Assembly: GCA_958450365.1 (NCBI GenBank)
Contig: CAUEEP010000892.1
Location: forward strand, 793,001 to 857,000
Length of the DNA: 64,000 nucleotides
Source of the DNA: Mesorhabditis belari
Lineage: Eukaryota; Nematoda; Chromadorea; Rhabditida; Rhabditidae
Direction of reading: 5' to 3'
How positions within the stretch are numbered: position 1 is the stretch's first letter; every line of letters starts with the position of its first letter. Below, in pieces: positions 1 to 11,347 of this stretch. The translations under genes were made by a program, and so were the position numbers. The notes beneath the pieces are model-generated. The model had not been told where the DNA came from and did not search any database. It worked only from the letters and a program-made list of their open reading frames with translations.

Positions 1-1610
1 TTAGCTAGCTAGCTAGTTAGCTTCAATAAGGACTACAATGAGAAATAAGACTAGTAAACATGTGTAAAAACAAGCCATCTTTAGGTATTTTGCTTAAAAC
101 TTTCTTCAAATTCTACAGACTTCATACCAAAAAGTTTATCCGGTGAACTTCTTTTGCGAGCTGTGCTAAGCAGCTAAACAAAGGGAAACGTGGTTTTTTG
201 GTAAAAAGTTACATAACTCGGATTTTGCTAACTATAAGTGGCTTAAAAGCTTTAGCAAAGATTGATTTCCAGTAAAGATTGAACGATTTTTCAATGTTTC
301 AATGTTTCAATTGAACTGCCCTTATTGGGAGTGTTCCTTTACTAGCAGTGTTTTCTAAAAAGTTATAAAACATTGTTTAGACGGAAAGTATCTTTCTGTA
401 TCTTAACTTGTATCGATTCGGAGCAACTGCTGATCAAATTTGTGTTGTAATTGAATAATTCAATTGAAAATCAAGAAATTGAATAAATTTAGAGAATTTT
501 TTCGACTTTGTTGTTTACCTGGTGAGTTCGGAAAAGGTTTTCTGAACAAATCGATTTGCTGATCAGACAATTCAAATGAAGCTTTTTTCTCGGAATCGGC
601 GGAAACTTGTAGAATTACGAGGAAACAAAAGAAAAAGCCAATTCATTTTGAGAGGGAAACTTTTGAATGTCCATGTTGATTAATCTACATATTTTGTATA
701 AGATTTCGGTGAATCGACTGGAACCAATCCAGTCAGGTGCTTTTATGAAGAGTTTGAGATTTCAACATTCGGAACAATTAGAGAATATTCCGAAAAAGTT
801 TAAACGCCTAAAACAAGCTATATTTTTAGATTTATCACCTGCATTAAGATTTCAGATAGGGTCAACCTATCCGTCCATTTTAAGAGAACTCAACTTTGTG
901 TTTGGAGCGTTGACAACTTCTCGCCTATGGCCCTAGAGGGTATCATAAAAAGCAGGAGTCACCGAACTTCTATTGGCAGCAGATGTCCTCCGTGGGCCAC
1001 TGTAGCGGGTGCCATCCGTGAGGTAAAAAGGAGAATGGTACTCCTAAGTATTCTAGGATCCAGTTTGTTTTAAAAAAACGTTAAAAAATTGGCACTTTGT
1101 ATCAAATCTACCACCATTTCATTGGAAAAAGTTAGGTTGTTGGCATGATTACCTACTCACTGGCAAAATACCAAGCATGCGGTTATCCACAATTTAGAAT
1201 GATAACCCGAGTCGTTCCCGGAAAATGGTCAAAAGTCCGTTTCCCATACTTGCTTTCTTTAAGTTCTTTAAGTCGCGTTCTTCAAGTCGTTCTCGAAGTT
1301 ACTGAGCGTTCCCTTTAAAGCGAAAATGCCAGTAAACGTACGTATACGTATTCTTTTGAAATTGTGAGTGATTATTGTTGTGTTGTATGGTATCAAATTT
1401 TATATTTAAACTTTGAACTATTGAGATTTTTTAATAACAAAAACAAATCTTGTAAAAACTTCTAATAACTGAGATTCCATTTGTGATAAATCTTGGATAT
1501 TTTTTGAATTTTTGCAAATAGGTACTGTACATCTTTGAACAGAGACACGTAGAACTCAACATAGTTATATATGTGCATGAAAGACATGGGTACTCGGTGT
1601 AGATTAAAGC
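1..1610. other. Region without a supported gene
   Basis: The window opens with a short TTAGCTAGC-type low-complexity tract. An open frame at 667-936 has no recognisable domain. A stretch at about 925-1022 reads open and is followed by a possible splice donor, but it joins to nothing I can identify. I call no gene here. Confidence 0.5.
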
Positions 1611-2802
1611 TCATAGATTAAAAGCGTGAAAAACGACAAAGACGAAAAAGGAAGCGGTGAGGAACTTTTCTCTGGCCGCTTCCTTGACGGTGATATGAGA
1701 ACCGTTTGAGACGTTGTTGCCTTGAATGTTGATGAAAGTGGAACCATTCGAAAGGTTGACGATCTGCGTGTGCGGGGTGTCCCGGTTGCCCTCGAAGGAC
1801 TGGATCTTCGAATCCAACTTGGTTAACATTGTGAGCATCTCTTGGGCCACGCTAAACTTTTGTAAATGTTGATAGGAGCAAGTTTTTAGTCGTGGCCTGA
1901 CGTATTGGAGTAATTGAACGCTTGCACTCAATGTCGTATCACATTTCACTCCAGTAATTAAACGGTATACAACTGTTTCACCAACCTGTCAATGCTGTTC
2001 TGACATGCTTCCAGCCTGAAAACACAAATTAAACCTTGAAAGCCTTTAGTGGGTACTTCTTTTTGAGAAGAGCGAGTTCGTCGCTTTCCCCGTCATGGGA
2101 AAGCGGGCTTCTCTCTGACCGTTCTGAAGGATGGTTTTTCTTTTGTGCTTCTTCCAGTTCTTTAATTCTTTTCTCGAGATGCTTCCCTAAAGTCTATAGA
2201 CAGGTTATTTGACTTGGATACTTACGCTCTCTCGCGGCAAAGGCTTAGCAAACCCTCTCGATCACAGGGTGTTGAGGTGTTGTTGCTGAAAAGTATTTGT
2301 AAGGCTTATATTTGTTAAAAGCTCTTCAAAAAGCTGCTTGCATATGCAAAAACAAAAAAGCTCTTCAAAAGAGATCTTTTACCAAAAACGGAAACTAACT
2401 ACTCGTTTTGGTCCCAATTTGCGGCGACTGTGCTCAACGTGATCACGAAGACGATGAGCAAAAGCGAGAGCACGAGGAGGATCTCTTTAGCCCAATTTCT
2501 CTCGCGGATGATGCTAAAAAAGTTAATGTTGATCTAAAGAATAAAATCTTGCAGTGGATCTAAAAAAGATCCACCTGTCCTGATAGGGGATGAGGACCAC
2601 CGAGGTTTTGAGGGGCTCCTTCTCGTAGAAGTGCGTCACCGGGTAGACCTCGTCACAGTAGTCGTCGAGAAAGCTGAAAAGTTAGACGTTGATGCTTTGA
2701 TGCTTATATCAAAGCACATACTAAACATTTAAAAGATCTAAACGACCTGAACAGACAATTCGAATCTGAAACCAACCCATAGTCCTTCTTGATTTCGCCC
2801 AT
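1611..2802 (-). CDS. Unrecognised small membrane protein, multi-exon (tentative)
   Basis: I do not recognise the family. Exon-like blocks on the minus strand are more GC-rich than their surroundings and are bounded by consensus splice sites: 2777-2802 (start MGEIKKDYG), 2575-2673, 2403-2513, 2226-2285, about 2038-2190, 1985-2017 and 1611-1856. The third block encodes one strong membrane helix (KEILLVLSLLLIVFVITL). The fifth is charged and coiled-coil-like. The last carries several N-glycosylation sequons (NLS, NGS, NVS) and ends in a short hydrophobic tail, which could be a second helix or a GPI signal. Phases agree from exon 1 to exon 4 and between the last two blocks. They do not agree into and out of the charged exon, so this may be two genes, a pseudogene or a region with small assembly errors. 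Confidence 0.45.
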
Positions 2803-3489
2803 CTTGTCTCCTGTTGTAATCAAAATTCACTCCTTTTGAATGATACAAATAGTAATAAAAGAGAAAATGGTTGTTTATAAAGAGAAAATTATATGTCACC
2901 ACTCAAAAAGCCGCTTTTTTTATTGGTGACATAGAAGTTGAAAGCCGCTACAGATAAAGTGTTTTTGGCATTGGTAAAGCAGTTTTTTTGGTTCCTCCGA
3001 GTCACAAGGGAATAACAACAGAAAAGATAAGACTCTCCAAGATTTAGGTAAGATTATTTAACGTTTTTTCAGATTGAAATAGATGCGATGTGAGTCAGCA
3101 TTTTTAAATAGCGAAAACAAAGGATTGTGTTCGAAGAACCAGAGAGCTCCATCTTCGGCTCTTAAAGGGTGACCAGTAGGGCCGGATCTCCTCAAAAAAC
3201 TCTTTTTTTTCCGAAAACCTCCTATAGTTTTGTTTTTATATTATCAAAAATAGTCCAAAAACATCAAAATCGATCCAGCTAGGGGACTGGAATCAAAAAT
3301 TAAAATTATATGGCACATCTGCCCATAGAGGGGACCCAGCTTTTGGGACTCAAATGCATTGTTCGTTCTCCTCGTAGAATAAACCAATCGATTTACGGTT
3401 TTGACAATTATTTAGAGAAATAATTGGGCACAAAAATCGACACATAAAGTCTCAGATAAATCTCCATAACCTTAGAAACTAGTTTGACA
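2803..3489. other. Intergenic, no gene seen
   Basis: AT-rich sequence upstream of the minus-strand gene at 1611-2802. I see no exons with splice sites. It ends at the left boundary of the duplicated cassette. Confidence 0.5.
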
Positions 3490-3794
3490 ACATCCTTTTT
3501 TCAAAGCAAACTTTTTTGCTATAAGTTTGTTTTATTCTTGGTCTTTTTCTAATTAAAAAAATCTGATGATTTATTTATACATAAGAAAATTAAAAAACAA
3601 TCAAGTAAGAGGTGGAAACATGAAATATGAAAGCAATATGAAAGCAATCAATTCAGTCGATGAGCTGTTGGGAAGCAAAAATATATTTGATATAATAAAG
3701 GGTATATATGTAATATAATAAAGAGTTTTTACGGTAATTGAGAAGCAAAAGAAAGACAAAATAATCGAATTTGAAACAAGACACAAAATGGAAA

Positions 3795-4075
3795 GATTTG
3801 GGGGGTCATCACTTTGCGTCAAATTTTTGCGCAACTGGGTCATTTGCGCAACTAGGTCTTTTGCGCAACTCGCCCTAACTTTCTTTTTAAGTGGACCAAT
3901 CTTTATGATGTTGGTTTTATTTTGTAGATCTCAACAAGTGTAACAAAATGACACCAAAATCATAAAAATTGGCCGACTTAGAAGAAAGTTATGGCAAGTT
4001 GCGCAAAAGACTTAGTTGCGCAAATGACCCAGTTGCGCAAAAATTTGGTGCAAGGTAGCCACCCGCAAGATTTGG
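3795..4075. repeat. Foldback element with TTGCGCAA motifs (unit 1)
   Basis: Inverted repeat of about 280 bp. Each arm carries three copies of a TTGCGCAA-containing motif, and the arms continue toward a short centre. The centre contains ATTTTGGTGTCATTTTGT on the minus strand. The same phrase occurs at about 35170 in another inverted repeat, so the two are probably related. Non-coding. Confidence 0.8.
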
Positions 4076-4144
4076 CAAAAATAGTAAAAAAGGACAAAAG
4101 CTACTTTGTTGTGGTTATAAAATAGCTGCAAAAAAATCCGACTG

Positions 4145-4595
4145 ATGTCTATATCCTATTTTTACAGCTGTGTAAAATCTAAATATCTCGTCTGTAGGAA
4201 AATTGAAAGTATCTGTAAACGCATTAGTTCTTATTTGCCATGTCAAATCTGTTTCCAGAGTTTTCACATTTTCACATTTTTAACTTTTGTCTTTTATATT
4301 TTCATCGGACTAAATTTTCTTTTTAGGTTGGAGATTTGCTGAAACCTTCACGTAATATCAATCTCAAAGAAAGAAGATTTTGATACCGTCTGCTGAAAAA
4401 CACAATGAAATCGTTGTGCAAATCAAAGAATTCAGCGAGGGAAACGATAAAAAGAAAAATCATACGATGATGTCAACTTGCTAAATCGTTTCTCTCTTCG
4501 GTACGAACAGGACCAAGCGAATCTCTACAGTCACGGAACAAAGATGTTTGAATGGACGGTGTGCCTGTCGAAAAGCCAATGTCCTCTGTAATAGC
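4145..4595 (+). pseudogene. Possible exon fragments upstream of the chemoreceptor (unit 1)
   Basis: A stretch ending at about 4595 could encode a short charged and polar peptide. In unit 2 the same stretch (15132-15344) is a single open frame ending LSKSQCPL. In unit 1 one A is missing from an A-run near 4458, which breaks that frame. No family is recognised, and no clean splice links join it to the receptor exons downstream. It may be a gene remnant or non-coding. Confidence 0.2.
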
Positions 4596-4855
4596 CGATG
4601 TCACCATAGCAATTCCTGCTTGAACAAGGGATAATTTTGTAAACCTTTGTTAACCTTTTAGCTTGTTAATTTTGTTTTTGCTATTGTTGTTATGTTGTCC
4701 GTTATTGTTTAACTCTAGGTAATTTGTTAATATGTTTTCGTTTACATTCAATAAACGTGGTTAAAACGTCAGGAGTTACCTTGACAACAACAGCACTAAA
4801 CAATTAAATATCAACATAATAATTTGAATTTGACGGCAAATTTCTAGAAAAGCTA

Positions 4856-5377
4856 TTAGGTTGATGCAAAAAGTCTTTTTCATTTTTTTCGTCTGTCGTT
4901 TCAAGCCAACAAATGCACCAATTAAACTACGGTTGATTTCATTAGAAAACCAATTATTTTGCTGCAAAATAACATTAAAACGGGTTTAAAAATATTTTAT
5001 GCCTGGATTTTCTTGAGAGTATGAAGTCGGGTAGTCAAAAAGGGCTAACTCGATGATGCGGTTTAGACACCTTAGCTAAAGAAAACCTATCTTCGTGTCA
5101 ATAGATAAAAGATAGAGAAAAAAAAGTTTGATATTTCGCCAAAATTTCAGAGAAATTCATTCAGCCAATTTTTCCGTAGAGTTTTTTATAGATTTTTACG
5201 AAAAAGGCGTTTTTCACTCTCGAATTTGCTTGAAAGTGAACCGAAATTCATTTAAAAAGATGGAAATTGAACAAAAAAACACTTTTTTTATAGAGCAAAC
5301 TATAGATTAATTGGTGAATTTGTTGCTTTTTAACAAAAGTACGGAAAAAATGAAAAAAGACTTTTGCATCAACCTAA
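4856..5377. mobile_element. Mariner-type MITE, subfamily C, unit 1 (522 bp)
   Basis: Terminal inverted repeats start TTAGGTTGATGCAAAAG at the left and end CTTTTGCATCAACCTAA at the right, flanked by TA on both sides (the mariner target). The body is AT-rich without a transposase. Length and termini match the other roughly 520-bp elements in this window. Confidence 0.85.
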
Positions 5378-5390
5378 TACTTTCATTCAT

Positions 5391-5470
5391 AATCGGCTAC
5401 GACATATATATGTCGTAGCCGATGAAGGATTTCAGCCGAAGAAGTCTCAGACTTCTTCGGCTAGCCGATT
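5391..5470. repeat. Pair of perfect hairpins nested in an outer stem (unit 1)
   Basis: Positions 5392-5423 are a perfect 32-base palindrome with arms ATCGGCTACGACATAT. Positions 5434-5462 form a second perfect hairpin with arms AGCCGAAGAAGTC and a 3-base loop. The first AATCGGCT can also pair with the final AGCCGATT, giving an alternative enclosing stem. Conserved in unit 2. Function unknown. Confidence 0.8.
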
Positions 5471-6905
5471 AAGTCTCAAAGATGAAATCTTGAGTTATGT
5501 ATTGACTCAAGTCAATACCCAAACTCAAGCTCTCTAAAAGGCGCTTAAAAGCTAAAAACGCATTCTAAAGAGTTTTTCAACAAAAATTATTGCCATTTTT
5601 CTTTTGCTACACTTTTTATTCTAGAAATGCAAGTTTTGATGTATTCTTGTGAAAGAAATTCACTTTTCACGGCATGGCAAAAGAGGGAGAACTGGTAAAG
5701 TCTATATACAAAGTTACAAATCATTCCGATTGGTCAATTAAAGTTGACGCTTTTCTATTATTAATTTATATTATTTTCAGTGGACACTAAATGGCCGTTC
5801 GTCTATTTCACGAAATGTGCAACAACTCCCGAGTGGATTTTTGTACTTACCAAAAGCCATATGCCCAGCTATCTAGCCATATACGGTAAAAGCATTCAGA
5901 TTTTTATCCAAGTTCAATTTAATTGCCTTAAATTTTTGTTATTCAATCGTGAAGGTAAAATTGTCAATTTCGCCTGCAGTTTCTTCTACTATGTTAAGTG
6001 AGTTTTGCTATTAAATATAAAATATTTGGTTTTTGAATTTTAGCATTTGATAGACATGATGACCTGCTAACAATGTGCTTTTTTCTCCTTACGGCAAAGG
6101 ATATCGATGACTATTGAGTAAATATTAAAACCAAGACAGGACAGGTTTCTGAGCACAAAAAATGTGCATAATGGAATTGAAATTGAAAACTATCTGGGTT
6201 TTTCAAAGGTAACTTATTGTTTTAGAAAAGTGAAAACCCGTTTTTGGACAATTTCGTTCAATAAAGAATTCAACTTGTTTGTTTACACTAATCACAAAAG
6301 TCTGGTCAAATTCTTCTGATACACGTAGTTTTTCAAGAGTTGGATTTACAATTTCTCAAAAAACACCTGTGATATTTCCCAAATACTGAGCATTTTTTTA
6401 ACATTAGTTTACAGGCAAACTGTTTTCAAGACTTGCACCTGTTCTACCTAGGAAGCCAGTTAGATTCCAAGTTAGTCAGACGGATTTCAAAAAAAGTTTC
6501 ATATTTGAAATCAGGGTGCTTTTTACGTCGATTGGCACCTTGCCCGTTAAAAACCTATAGAAAACACTTTTTCGCGCGGGTGTGGAATCTGGAGACTGCT
6601 GGTTGGATTTTTGGATTGACCCAATCCGATCGATTTGCAAATATATATATGCTTTATTCAGTTGAATAGCGACAAAACAAAATCACAATAATTAGCTGGG
6701 ACACCATTCAAAACACACCCAAAAGATAAATAGATACCTCAAGAAAGAATCACAGAGCAGTCAAATCAATTACCGAAATTGCGTCTTTAAACCTAGCCAA
6801 GGTGGGAATTGGATTAACCCAATCCGATCGATTTGAAAATGCATTGAATTGTAATGGACTAAAATTTTATTTATCAAACTAAACTTTCATTTTTCTTTGT
6901 TTCAG
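5471..6905 (+). other. Upstream region of the chemoreceptor, first exon not found (unit 1)
   Basis: The receptor should have at least one more 5' exon here, with transmembrane helix 1, ending in phase 0. One exon-like stretch at 5780-5889 has an acceptor and a donor (protein frame includes LTKSHMPSYLAIYG). It is not clearly part of a seven-helix receptor. The equivalent region in unit 2 is interrupted by the insertion at 17119-17817. Confidence 0.4.
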
Positions 6906-8840
6906 ATCTTTCAAATGTTATTTGAATATTTGATGGCCTATTTTCACTTCCCAATGATGGCTTTTCCTGCAATTGCCGGCTATACAATTGGGATTTTCTC
7001 TGAAATCGGCTTTGGAGTCTATTGGCAACTTGTGAGTTTGATTTTGTCGTGACAAAAGTTTTGGAATTTCAAAAACAAAGTCCTTTGAGACGGAAGTCCG
7101 TTTTGTGTTAGCTAATCATGTAAAAAGCTGACCTTGCACAGGTGATTTCAGACTCAAAAAACTCCAATTCTGTGAGTTTTTTGAATTTTTAGATCTTTGG
7201 ACAGAAGGTAGGCGGTACAATATTTTTTGAGCTATATTTGGAAATAAACTTAAATGTTAAAGCACAAAATGTTTGTCTGCCAATTCTACAAAATTTAGAA
7301 CTCTTTCTTCTTTCAGCAAATTACAACTTTCATTCAATTGATGATGAACGGTTCGGTGCAAGTTTTGCTTCTCAATCGGCAGCAAGCTGTCTTGCCGCCA
7401 AATCATTGGCTTAAACTAGATACACGGTTTCGCTTGGATTGTAAAATAATTATTTAGATTTTTAGATTGAAAGACAATCTAATCCTTGGACTATATGCTA
7501 TGCCCGGAATCACCAGTTTGATAATCGCTGTCTTACTCTGGTCGAACGACTATCAGTCGGCGCTGGCAAAGCAAAGACGGGTAGGTTTTGGCTTTCGGAG
7601 TAGTTCTATAGGTCTAACAAGCCCTGTGACAAGTTGCGAAACTTGAACTTCCTTCTGACCTTATAGTTAGCTGGTTTGGCCTAGGTTTAACGCAATCTAA
7701 GTGGCCATGAAACGTGGCCGCGAAACGTTTCTGCCAAGGGAAGTACCCCAGTTCGCCGAGATCACCAGACACCCATGGAGAAGCTATCGAACTGACTAAG
7801 CTGATCAAAATGCTGCAATCAGCTGCCTATACTCACACAAACGTGAGATATTTGACATAAAAGTTTTCAAGATCTCGTTTAAAAGATTTTTCTCGCGCGG
7901 CGTCAATATGAGCTGGTGGCCTAGAGGATAAGGTGCTTGTATACAAAGCGAGCTATACATTTTTTGCTCGGGCTCGAATCCACGCCTCGTAAATTTCTTG
8001 CTTTTTTGATCAGCTTAGTCGGTTCTATAGCCTCTCCATGAGTGTCTGGGCAAACCGGGGTACTTCCCTTGTGAGCCTAGATCTGGTCCAGGTTCAGACT
8101 TCGGCCTGACCTGGCCATTTGGCTTAAAGACCTTGAGAAGCATCCATGCTTCGATGGAGTTGAAAGTAAAATACAGGAAAGCTTAGAACTATCCATCACT
8201 GGTTCCATTTTTCAATCAAACGTCAAGTTATGCATATGAGGAGACACATGGCATGCAAGCGATCATTGTGTTTTCAGTGAACCTCGCCTTTCATTGCTTA
8301 TTTATCTGTGGTAAGTGTTTATTTATTATAGTGTTTAGAATATTCTTCTCAAAATTCAGTCATTGTTCCAACCACCATCAAAGCAGTGAAATCCCTTGAG
8401 AAATTCATGAGTCCAAAAACGTTGGCTATACAGAAATTGTGGTTGAGGCAAGTTTATTTGCAGGTTTGAGTCAAATTTCAAGTTTAATCCAAACTTTTCC
8501 TTCAGTCTCATATCATTTTCATTTTTCAATGTTTTCCGGCAGCGGTATTTGGACTGATTATAGTTTTGGATGATGTAAAGCTTACAGGTTAGATCACACT
8601 CTCACAATCTTATTAAAGTTCAAGCAATAACTTGATTCACATCCTATTTTAGGAATGAGCTTTTGGTTGACAATGTTCGCGGGTTTTCAAAGCACTGGTG
8701 CCTCTTTTGGTTATTTCTTTAGCAGAACTTATCGGCTACATTTACAAGAACTCATTGAATGGATGCTAATGATAAAAAGTGGACTCATCATAATGATTTG
8801 TCTACAATTTTTTAGAAAAATCTTCCCGGAGTGCTTCTGA
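6906..8840 (+). CDS. Serpentine (7TM) chemoreceptor, Srh-like, unit 1, 5' incomplete
   Basis: Probable G-protein-coupled chemosensory receptor of the nematode Str/Srh superfamily, acting in the membrane of sensory neurons. Exons: 6906-7031, 7317-7426, 7466-7580, 8241-8310, 8360-8463, 8506-8587 and 8653-8840 (stop TGA). The lengths sum to 795, a multiple of three, so the frame is intact. The first exon reads like the Srh helix-2 region (FPAIAGYTIGIFSEIG). The next has the family-like stretch VLLLNRQQAV. Later exons give membrane helices LILGLYAMPGITSLIIAVLL, AIIVFSVNLAFHCLFI and CFPAAVFGLIIVL. The family is typically about 330 residues; only about 264 are found here because the helix-1 exon was not located. 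The 660-base intron 7581-8240 holds a tRNA-like foldback. The acceptor at 8240 (TATGAG) is weak. It could be a functional gene with a distant first exon or a 5'-truncated pseudogene. Confidence 0.75.
7735..8085. repeat. Foldback with internal tRNA-like core, in receptor intron (unit 1)
   Basis: The left arm (about 7735-7808, containing GGGAAGTACCCCAGTT) is the imperfect reverse complement of 8005-8085 (AAACCGGGGTACTTCCC). Between the arms, at about 7908-7990, is a tRNA-like core: box A-like GGTGGCCTAGAGG and box B-like GGCTCGAATCC. This suggests a tRNA-derived foldback or SINE. I do not propose a working tRNA. Confidence 0.6.
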
Positions 8841-9031
8841 TATCTCGATTTTGACTCGGGTGATGCCAGCCAAGCGACAATCGAGAGTGGGACAAGCTCA
8901 ATGAAATTTCAATGATTTTATAGCATTCATTGTTTTTGTAAAGATTGCAAAATTACAGCAAAAGATTTCACAAAAAGACAAGAAAGTTTTGTAAGAAAAT
9001 AAAAGTAAAAATAAGATCTCTATCAATTATT

Positions 9032-10110
9032 TTAAGAACTGACTACAGAAAAAACAACAATGGCAACAATTACTAATGTGAGATTGATAAGAAAAAGTCC
9101 ATGAATGAAAGGTCTTCTCATAAATTTCCCATTTTGATCTCCTTTACAAGCCAAAATCATTAGAAGGATACCTAAAATGAGTTATTTTTTTGATAGTTAT
9201 TGATTTTGATAAAATTTTGATAGTTATTCTGACCGAGTTAGCAATGTCAAGTAGTTAAATTTTAACAAAGTGTATTTTTAATAACAAAATGCCTGAGTAT
9301 TAAGGTCTTTTTAAGCATATTTCACAATAGCCATTGAAAACTTAACATCAAAAACTTAAACTGGATCAACTCTTTGTTACTTGATCAAACACTCACCCAA
9401 AAATGGCCAAGTAATTGGAATGAACATCAAAATGATCAATATTAGCTTCTGACGGGGTGTCAAGTAGTCCGGTTCAGTGATGGCTGAAATTTCAATATTT
9501 TATTGCACACTGTTCCACATTTTTTGATCGATTCTTGTTACTTACCTCGATGTTCAAGGATGATCACTTGTGTGGAAACATTTGATGGTGGATCAAAAGG
9601 TGGGGGTGGGTGAAACTGAAAAAAGACTAGTTTCTGAAAATGTAAGAAATAAAGAAGTAATGAAATTGGCAAGAAAAAGTAGATTTCCGGAGAGGGGATT
9701 CAATCCTCGACCTTTGCTTTTGCTTTTGCTTTTGCTCTTGCTTTTGCTCTTGCTTTTGCTTTTGCTCTTGCTTTTGCTTTTGCTCTAACCACTGAGCTAT
9801 CCTGTACCTTAATTTGCCAAGAGAAAGAAGGAAAGACAAGGGGAAGAAGAAAGGAAGAAAGAGAGAAAAAAAGAAGTAAATAAAAGTTCACACTTGATTT
9901 TGTTGAAATCGAGCTCCACCAGGGCCTGCCGGAAAATATTCGGTGGTTTTGTCTAAAACAGAGATTGCTCTTGGAAACTTTACGATGATTTTTAAGTTAG
10001 TAATTGAAACATTACAGCTAATGCCAAAAAAGCTATTATTTCTTTGCAAAAAGCTTACCAATTTCATCATAAGCTGGCGGTGGGGGTAGATTTTGAATGG
10101 AATCGGTCAT
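9032..10110 (-). CDS. Small two-helix membrane protein with PPPPAYDE N-terminus, unit 1
   Basis: Exons on the minus strand: 10059-10110, 9894-9952, 9546-9615, 9397-9483 and 9032-9171. They sum to 408 bases, giving a protein of 135 residues with intact frame. The N-terminus is proline-rich: PPPPAYDE near residue 9, then PAGPGG and HPPPPFDPP. PPAYDE contains a PPxY motif, the usual docking site for WW-domain proteins such as Nedd4-type ubiquitin ligases. The C-terminal half has two membrane helices (LILIILMFIPITWPFLGILL and LFLINLTLVIVAIVVFSVV) with a short basic linker (KGDQNGKFMRRP). I do not recognise the exact family. The shape is like small endosomal or lysosomal PPxY adaptors. It converges on the chemoreceptor (stop to stop, about 190 bases). 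Intron 2 holds a tRNA-like sequence with a microsatellite. Confidence 0.8.
9688..9808 (-). repeat. tRNA-like sequence split by an AAAAGC/AAGAGC microsatellite (unit 1)
   Basis: On the minus strand the sequence has a good D-arm and box A (TAGCTCAGTGGTTAGAGC, with GCTC/GAGC pairing). About 75 bases of AAAAGC and AAGAGC hexamers follow where the anticodon arm should be. Then comes a T-arm and box B (AGGATTGAATCCCCT). The repeat looks like an expansion of the GAGCAAAAGC-like sequence after the D-arm. It lies in the intron of, and on the same strand as, the PPPPAYDE gene. Confidence 0.7.
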
Positions 10111-11347
10111 GGCTCTGAATTTCGCGGTCTTCAATCAATCAATTCAGGTTTTGTTCGCCAAAAAGCCTTATCTTTGCAATGAAATCACCCATATGTGTGC
10201 ACTCATAAAGATGTTTTTTATTTAGAGAAGTCTAATCAAGAAGACAGGAACTCTGATAACTGGAACTTTAAACATTCTATTGATTCAAGCACATGATCAT
10301 CTGGGTTGTGTGGATAATTTAGATTTATCCAAAATTAACTTCAAAGTCCGGATAACTCGGCTTATTTATCCATTTCCCGATATCCGAAAATACTTTAAAT
10401 TATCAATTCTTCATTATCCGCAAATTTCCGGGGAAGGGAAGGTTGCCAGGTTGAAGTTCGATGACTGGAGTCTAGGAAGGTTTTTGATATCCTCTCCGGA
10501 GACAAACCCTGATCCTCCGTGAAGAGTTTTCCGCTGATTCCGAATATGTAAATAACTTTATAAAGCTATAAAGCAAAACTCGAGGTCGGTTGCTAGCAAT
10601 TTTTAACCCTAAATATTTTAGGGTGGGGTCTGGCTTTGGGGGTGTGCTTGCTCGACCAATGTTACCTTGGTTCACCCAGACGATAAGGGTTTTGGCTTGG
10701 TGAATTTGCTCGCAACTAAAGCTGGCAAGAATTTGGTGAAAGCTACTATTTCAGGATGATAAAAGTACGGACACTCTCTACTATTGTAACAAAGATAAAT
10801 GTAACGTGTGCCACTTGCGAATCTCTTTGCTATCTTTCATTTCTTTGCTCTCTTTTATTTTTGTGTGCCAGTTTTGATTGAGTAAAGATTTAAAATTCTG
10901 TAAACGGTAAATTTAGGAAAATTAGAAGGATAAGAACAGCTAAACTGTTGTTTTGGTTCGCAAAAAAAGATGTAGGAATAAATTAAAAGTACAAAAACAG
11001 TGTAAATTGAAAAAACGGTAAATTGAAAGTACAAAAACATTTGTGTATAGTTAAGCTTTGTTAGTAAGCAATTTCTGCCTTTTGCACTAAACTTGGCTTC
11101 ATCTGACGTCAGATTTTTTCAAGCTGGTTGGCTAAGAGTCCTGTATCTTGGTCAAGAAGTAAGTGCTTAATCCCACCGACTACATTATTGATTCTAACCA
11201 ATTTGTGAAAACTTTATCATACAGACACTTTATGACACGACAAATAAACTTTAGTGAACAAGAATCAAGAACAAATAAGGAGATAACAAAGTAGCAAAGA
11301 AAAAGCTAGATTTATCACAAAAGTAGGTAAAACTCATCGGGTTAACT
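10111..11347. other. Intergenic, diverged between units
   Basis: No gene is seen. This stretch and its unit 2 partner (21625-24238) differ by many substitutions, unlike the flanking near-identical blocks. Unit 2 also has 1.4 kb of extra sequence in the middle. Confidence 0.6.

Noticed and set aside
667..936. 89-codon open frame near the window start
   Set aside because: No recognisable family, no consistent splice partners, and composition like the flanks.
5128..5310. 60-codon frame conserved in both units
   Set aside because: It lies wholly inside a MITE. Conservation reflects the recent duplication.
9627..9891. Open frames encoding KQKQEQ or AKAKAR repeats
   Set aside because: They are translations of the AAAAGC/AAGAGC microsatellite inside an intron of the PPPPAYDE gene.
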